The notes under the pieces were generated by a model. That model saw only the letters and a program-made list of their open reading frames with translations, was not told where the DNA came from and ran no database searches. This document shows, one piece after another, positions 59,441 through 64,000 of a DNA stretch of 64,000 bases. The position numbers and the translations under genes are program-made. Every line of letters starts with the position of its first letter. The stretch's first letter is position 1. The DNA is from Lichina pygmaea (Eukaryota; Ascomycota; Lichinomycetes; Lichinales; Lichinaceae). The stretch is taken from NCBI GenBank assembly GCA_963422465.1, contig OY730173.1, forward strand, positions 186,001-250,000. The letters are read 5' to 3'.

Positions 59441-59905
59441 GTTACAACCCAGGGGATGGGAGCCACTCATTTATAGGCAATCAGGCCACGGGCCAGGTAA
59501 GAGGACACCATGGAAGTCAAGTGACCAACCAACAAGGGGTCACGTGACTGTCGAGACACACACGGGAGTCTTGACACAGCATGCATAAAGCATCAAGACA
59601 ATCTCACCTGTCTTGACATCAAGACTGTCAAGACAATCTTGATTGTCTCGACAGGCCAGCACTATATAGTCCAGCAATAGTTCCCTTATGGAACAATCGT
59701 CTTCAACTTATGTTGTGATCCAGACAACTAGATCTACTTCAATACAATCCTTTTGTATGAAGCTGTTGATCAGGTGTCACCACCACCATGTTCCACCAAA
59801 CCCCTTCGCACTCCTTGACACTCCTCTCCTGCGAGAACCAACCTGCCTTCCACCTCTTGCCCTAATCCTATACTCGGATAGGACAGTACAGTACAGACCG
59901 CAACA
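59441..59905 (+). repeat. Element 2 3' LTR (465 bp)
   Basis: Same ends as the 5' LTR (TGTTACAACCCAGG...CGCAACA) but 143 bp shorter, because several internal tandem units are absent. Preceded by a purine-rich tract (GAAGGAGAGGAGGGTAG). Confidence 0.95.
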
Positions 59906-60615
59906 CCCACTTGACACAGTATGTATATGTATCAAGACTTGTGAGCACAGCTTGACAAGCTCAACACAGTATGTATATGTATTAAGCTTTTCAAGCACAG
60001 CTTGACAGGCTTGACAGTGAGCAAAGTGAGCACAGCTTGCTGAGCTTGAAAACTAAGCACTATATAGTCAGATGATAGTTCTCTTATAGAATAATTGTCT
60101 TCAACTCATGTTGTGATCCAGACAACTAGATCTACTTTAATACAAACCACAGTCTTGTACAAAGCCACTGATCAGGTGTTATCACTACCACATTCCACCA
60201 AACCTCTTTGTACTTCTTGACACTCCTTTTCTGCAAGAACTAACCTGCCTTCCACATCTTACCCTAATCCTACACTTGGGTAGGACAGTACAGTACAAAC
60301 CACAACACTTTGAAGACTCTCAAGGATAAGTACCTCAGGAGTAACCAACCCAACATTCCCAGATGGAAAGATTGGCATTATCAAACCAGACCTGTTCTAT
60401 AGTGAAAGAAACAAGGTTGATGACTGGCTTATGCAACTCCAAGTCTACTTTCAATTCCAACCAGAGACAAAGCTGCCAAAAGAAAAATAGTCTCTCTTTG
60501 TAACCACTTACATGAGAGGTAACACTTATTGATAGATTAAGCTCTACATCAACAAACACCTCTCAGGAAACAGACAACAACAGCACAGATAAATAGATAA
60601 CTACATGGAGACTAT

Positions 60616-61845
60616 TTTATTTTTTTTATTTTTTTATTTGATTCTTACACTGATAGTAGCTTTTCAGCCATGCAGATCTTCTAGCTAAGAGTGATTTTCT
60701 TCAGAAAACCTTTAGAGAAATAAAAACTGAAGACTGGGGGTGACTAGAGAATGTAGCAAAAGGAAATCTTGTAGTGACTGGTAGAAAGAAAACTTCTAGA
60801 TATTAGAGTGTGAATAGTGGAGTTTGAAAGCCAGATTAAACTGGTTCAGTCTTTTCAAAGACATGAACCAGTATAGAAACTTCTATAGAAGCTCTGGGTT
60901 TGAAATGATAGAAGTGAAATCTTGAGAATTAAAAGAAGCTTGCTGTCTTTGACTTGAATAAAGAGAGCATGAAGAGGTGATATGTTTCACTGTCTCTTCT
61001 GCTTGACCACAGACACATAAAGGGGTAGGAAAATCTGGAACTCCAGCTCTGAATAGAAAACTTGCCAGGCCAATTCTCCCAGTTCTGGTTTGTAGTAGTA
61101 GACTTGCCTCAGCTTTCTGTAGCTCTTTGTAGAGTTTCAGGTTGTTGTGGTGAGGCTTTTGATAAAACACCTGCCACCCAGAGTAGCTTCTTCTTTTCTT
61201 CTCCTCCCATTGGTTTTCCCACTCTTTAACAAAGAGTTTCTGTAGTTCTTTCTTTGAACTAGCCTGGTTAGTAGTTAATTAGTTTAACCAAGTGAACTTC
61301 CAATAGGAGGAGATAGTTGAGGATTCCTTTAAAGGTTTCTTCACAGAAGAGGCATAGTGGGAGATATTGGAAAAGATATTGTCCAGAAGTATTTTCAGAG
61401 AGGAGGTTTGGATAGAAGAGAGAAAACAGGCTGTGCGAAATTTGAAATAGAGATCTAGAGGTAAAAGAAAAAGCTCACTCTCTAATAAGAAAGATGGAGT
61501 GGCTTTGAAGGCACCTCCAATAAGTCTCAGGCATTTGTTCTGCAATGTGCTAAGAGAAGAGATATTAGAAGATTTTCTTAGAGGATTGAACCAGATCCCC
61601 ACAGTATAACTCAGTAAAGATCTGAGTATTGCAGTGTACACAAGACGTGATGTGAGGACTGGGAAACCCCAAGTAGAATATGAAGTTCTAGAAAGAGAGG
61701 AAAGTGCTTTCTGAGCTTTTTGAAGAATAATTCTCTGGTGCTTATGCCAGTGGAGTTTTGCATCCAGGTACACTCCTAATACTCGCACTTCTTCTTTTGG
61801 TCTTAGAATTGTCACAGTTCTGGCCCAGTTGTATATCTGGCACAA
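60616..61845 (-). mobile_element. LINE fragment 2 (same Tad1-like family as fragment 1)
   Basis: A T-rich run at about 60616-60640 marks the A-rich tail of a minus-strand non-LTR element, followed by 3' UTR closely matching fragment 1. Coding parts: end of the reverse transcriptase (61279 to about 61830; VRVLGVYLDAKLHWHKH, SRLVYTAILRSLLSYTVGIW, QNKCLRLIGGAFKATP), then KLFVKEWENQWEEKKRRSYS and the CCHC-like LCVCGQAEETVKHITSSC (60883-61240). In-frame stops at 61279 and 60883 and a frame change between the two blocks show it is dead. It is 5'-truncated near 61845, as is usual for LINEs. It sits against the truncated Gag of Element 3. Confidence 0.83.
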
Positions 61846-61848
61846 GTC

Positions 61849-61935
61849 ACACACCTTGCCGGGAAGTTCCATCTGCACACACCTTGCCGGGAAGTTCCAT
61901 CTGCACGCACCTTGCCGGGAAGTTCCATCTGCACT
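61849..61935. repeat. 28-bp tandem repeat, three units
   Basis: CCTTGCCGGG recurs at 61854, 61882 and 61910, giving a 28-bp period; the units end GTTCCATCTGCA. It lies just upstream of a TATAAGAA word at 61972 and may belong to the LTR or promoter of Element 5. Confidence 0.85.
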
Positions 61936-63031
61936 GTTGCCTGTTTGCTCCGCTGTTGCCTGATCCCCTGCCTATAAGAACTTCTTCTGCTCCCCCAGTT
62001 TCTTCTCTTTTTTTCTCTTTTTCTTCCTTCCTTGTCTTTTGTCTTGTACATCAATCCAAGTCTCAAGTCTCAAGCCAAGTCAGGTCAAGGTTACTGAATC
62101 AGTTAGGCTTGAGTTCTGCTCTGCTATTGCCTTGTCACACTACAAAAGACCTACCCAACCATAACACACTTCACCAAGCCATGTTCATGTTCTTGTCATG
62201 TCTCAACAACCAGACCAAGCCCATGCCAGTTGCTGGAAATAACAAGTTCCTTCACAACATGTTTGCAGAGTTCATGTGAATTCAAGCTACTAACACTACT
62301 CCCAAGTCCAAGTCCGAACACACTGCTGACCCAGAGATCTTCAGTGGCGATGGTGGAAACACGGAAATCACGTATGAGAAGCTTGAGAGCTTCATTATGT
62401 CACTATCACTCAAGATGACACTCAACACTGACCAGTACCCCACAGAAACATCACAGATTACGTACGTCTTTTCACGCACGACTGGCACTGCGCAGTCCTA
62501 CATCTCAGCTAAGATCACAGCTGGCCAGTACATTGACTGGCACAACATTGTCCAAGATCTCCGGAACACCTTCTCTGACCCAGACCCAGAGTTCCTAGCT
62601 CAGAGGAAGCTTATCGCCTTGTGTCAGGCCAACCACTCCTTTGCCGAGTTCTTCACAGAGTTCAATCAGTATGCTCCACGCACAAGCTTCAACAACAAGG
62701 TCTTGAAGTGCCATCTTTGATGTGCTGTCTCTGAAGAGCTTGCCAAGCAGCTTGTCAGCATCAACCTCAAGGACATCAGCTATCAGAAGCTTGTTGAGGA
62801 ATGCCAGCTGCAGGACAACCAGTTGTGTGCCACTTCTGCCAACTCTTGCTGTCCACGTCAAGCACCTCCCACCCAAGTCTCAGTTCCACAGTCAGGAGCT
62901 TCAGTCCTGTGTCCAGGGTTTATCAAGCCAGCCTTCACGCCACAGCCACCAAGTCCTACCATGGATCTCAGCCACTCTAAGCTGACACCAGAAGAGCAAG
63001 AACATCGCTGAAGCAAAGGCCTCTGCTTCTA
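61936..63031 (+). mobile_element. Element 5: leader and Gag fragment of a third gypsy-like family
   Basis: After a TATAAGAA word and a pyrimidine-rich leader, 62290-62990 encodes a retroelement Gag (PEIFSGDGGNTEITYEKLES, YIDWHNIVQDLRNTFSDPD, FAEFFTEFNQYAPRTSF). It is related in kind to, but different in sequence from, the Gags of Elements 1-3. The fragment is broken and is cut at 63031 by the LTR of Element 4. No protease, polymerase or second LTR remains in view. Confidence 0.75.
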
Positions 63032-63634
63032 TGTTGTGGTCTGTACTGTGCCGTCCTAAGCAAGTATAGGATTAAGGGTGAGATGCGGAAGGCAGGTTGG
63101 TTCTCGCAGGAGAGGAGTGTCAAGAAGTGCGAAGGGGTTTGGTGGAACATGGTGGTGGTGACACCTGATCAATGGCTTTGTACAAAAGGATTGTATTAAA
63201 GTAGATCTAGTTGTCTGGATCACAACATGAGTTGAAGATGATTGTTCCATAGGGAACTATCACCAGACTATATAGTGCTGGTCTGTCAAGACAATCAAGA
63301 TTGTCTTGACAGTCTTGACATCAAGACAGGTGAGATTGTCTTGACAGTCCCACCATGTTATGCATCCTGCGTCAAGACAGGTGAGATTGTCTTGACACTT
63401 CATGTACACTGTGTCAAGACGGGTGAGATTGTCTTGATGCTTCCTGCACCCTGCATCAAGACTGGTGAGATTATCTTGATGCTTCATGCATGCAGCGTCA
63501 AGCCACCTGTGTTTGTCTCAACAGTCACGTGACCCTTTGTCAGTTTGGTCACTTGACTTTCCATAGTGTCCTCTTGCCTGGCCCACGGCCTGGTTGCTTA
63601 TAAATAAGTGGCTCCTATCCCAGGGATTGTAACA
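63032..63634 (-). repeat. Element 4 3' LTR (603 bp)
   Basis: Similar in length to the 5' LTR of Element 2 and carrying the same tandem CAAGACAATCTCACC-type units in reverse. The bases before it (TTCTA, 63027-63031) would be one half of its target duplication. Confidence 0.9.
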
Positions 63635-63678
63635 CTACCCTCCTCTCCTTTATTCATTGTCTTGATGAATTCTTGAGT

Positions 63679-63993
63679 ATGTCTGCAAAATCACATGCCT
63701 CTGCTTACCGAAGACAACTGGCAGCCCAGATCTGTGATCATAACTTTGTGTTGCTTGCTCTGTGTGACTTCTGTGTTTTGAACCACAAGCTCTGTTTCCA
63801 AATATCTGACAACAATGATAAGTTGAAGTGCGCTGAATGCACTTGTAGTGGGAAGTCCTGTGTGTCACTTTCTTGGGAGTTGTTGAACATAACCCAAGAT
63901 AATCTTCGCAAGGATGTGGCTGCTGAAGAGGCAACACGCGACACACTCTTCGAACAGCTTGCTGCAGTGCAAGTTTGTCTGTCTTGGAAGTGA
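63679..63993 (+). CDS. Element 4 accessory ORF (antisense to its gag-pol)
   Basis: A frame of 104 codons from an ATG at 63679: MSAKSHASAYRRQLAAQICD, CDFCVLNHKLC, KCAECTCSGKSC, SWELLNITQDNL, then an acidic helix-prone end. Close homologue of the Element 2 frame at 59087-59395 and in the same place relative to the LTR. It appears whole within the window. Confidence 0.68.
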   Translation: MSAKSHASAYRRQLAAQICDHNFVLLALCDFCVLNHKLCFQISDNNDKLKCAECTCSGKSCVSLSWELLNITQDNLRKDVAAEEATRDTLFEQLAAVQVCLSWK

Positions 63994-64000
63994 AAGGTGT

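Larger units (their letters stand above)
53490..59905 (+). mobile_element. Element 2: full-length, broken Ty3/gypsy chromovirus of a second family
   Basis: 6.4-kb element with CCCAC duplications at 53485-53489 and 59906-59910, inserted in the LTR of Element 3. Interior order: Gag from about 54116 with knuckle CYACGKLGHMVKDC near 54880; protease near 55720 (ALVDSGASGNYIS); reverse transcriptase about 56450-57060 ([12 protein letters not shown]); RNase H about 57150-57580 (KTDTSDQAVGACLCQQ); integrase zinc domain and core about 57690-58400 (MSMDFITKLPKSKDPVTG); chromodomain about 58790-58930 (RYLVKWKNYPDLENTWEP). It differs in sequence from Element 1 throughout but has the same order. The coding region carries roughly ten or more breaks. 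The two LTRs are similar apart from internal repeat number. Confidence 0.96.
53311..60615 (+). mobile_element. Element 3: old gypsy copy (LTR plus gag start), split by Element 2
   Basis: An LTR starting TGTTACAACCCAGG (53311-53489) resumes at 59911 and ends CACAACA at 60307; Element 2 with its CCCAC duplication sits between. Directly after the LTR, 60308-60600 matches the leader and start of Gag of Element 2 (VDDWLMQLQVYFQFQPETKL) but is more diverged and AT-biased. So it is an older member of the same family, reduced to one LTR and the beginning of Gag. It is clearly broken and truncated; the rest is lost or replaced by LINE fragment 2. Confidence 0.85.
63032..64000 (-). mobile_element. Element 4: inverted relative of Element 2, running off the window
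   Basis: The first 603 bp (63032-63634) are an LTR of the Element 2 family in reverse orientation: the plus strand starts TGTTGTGGTCTGTACTG and ends GGGATTGTAACA. Beyond it, on the plus strand, comes the accessory frame that in this family is antisense to gag-pol; the chromodomain and the rest would lie past base 64000. Completeness cannot be judged. Confidence 0.88.

Overview
The window looks like nuclear DNA of a filamentous ascomycete (Pezizomycotina). The Ste50-, Bud14/Tea4-, SAF1- and CDC48-type proteins resemble Sordariomycete versions, so Hypocreales or a close order is my best guess; this is inference from remembered family features, not a search. Host genes are GC-rich, have short introns (about 65-130 bp) and carry many triplet expansions, above all GAC (Asp). 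Long intergenic stretches separate them.

Layout, 1-46.3 kb (host compartment): C-terminal exons of CDC48 (+, cut by the left edge); a STE50 adaptor (-); an uncharacterised secreted protein (-); a doubtful small membrane ORF (-); an F-box/RCC1 SAF1-like protein (-); a PQ-loop vacuolar transporter (-); a zinc alcohol dehydrogenase (+); a doubtful Cys/Gly/Ala-rich ORF (+); a secreted tyrosinase (-); a Ser/Thr protein kinase with a long Asp tract (-); a TEA4/BUD14 polarity factor with an SH3 domain and a PP1-docking motif (+); a Pro-rich glycine-zipper protein (+); and a DHCR24-like FAD sterol reductase (-). The genes do not form an obvious metabolic cluster. STE50 (MAPK adaptor) and TEA4/BUD14 (polarity and PP1 targeting) both belong to polarised growth, but lie 30 kb apart. 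Two copies of a small foldback element, at 8.5 and 34 kb, lie in intergenic DNA.

Layout, 46.3-64 kb (transposon compartment): no host gene is recognisable. A full-length but broken Ty3/gypsy chromovirus (Element 1, 46309-52489, 5-bp target duplication) is followed by a stack of nested insertions: a LINE 3' end, an old gypsy copy (Element 3) interrupting it, a younger full-length relative (Element 2, 53490-59905, 5-bp target duplication) inside the LTR of Element 3, a second LINE copy, a gag fragment of a different gypsy family (Element 5), and an inverted Element 2 relative (Element 4) running off the right edge.

The most interesting signal is a Cys-rich, predicted coiled-coil reading frame on the antisense strand between the chromodomain and the 3' LTR. 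It is present in Element 1 and, with a different sequence but the same layout, in Elements 2 and 4. Second is a 717-nt, frame-preserving, GT...CAG-bounded segment inside TEA4/BUD14 that could be an exitron.
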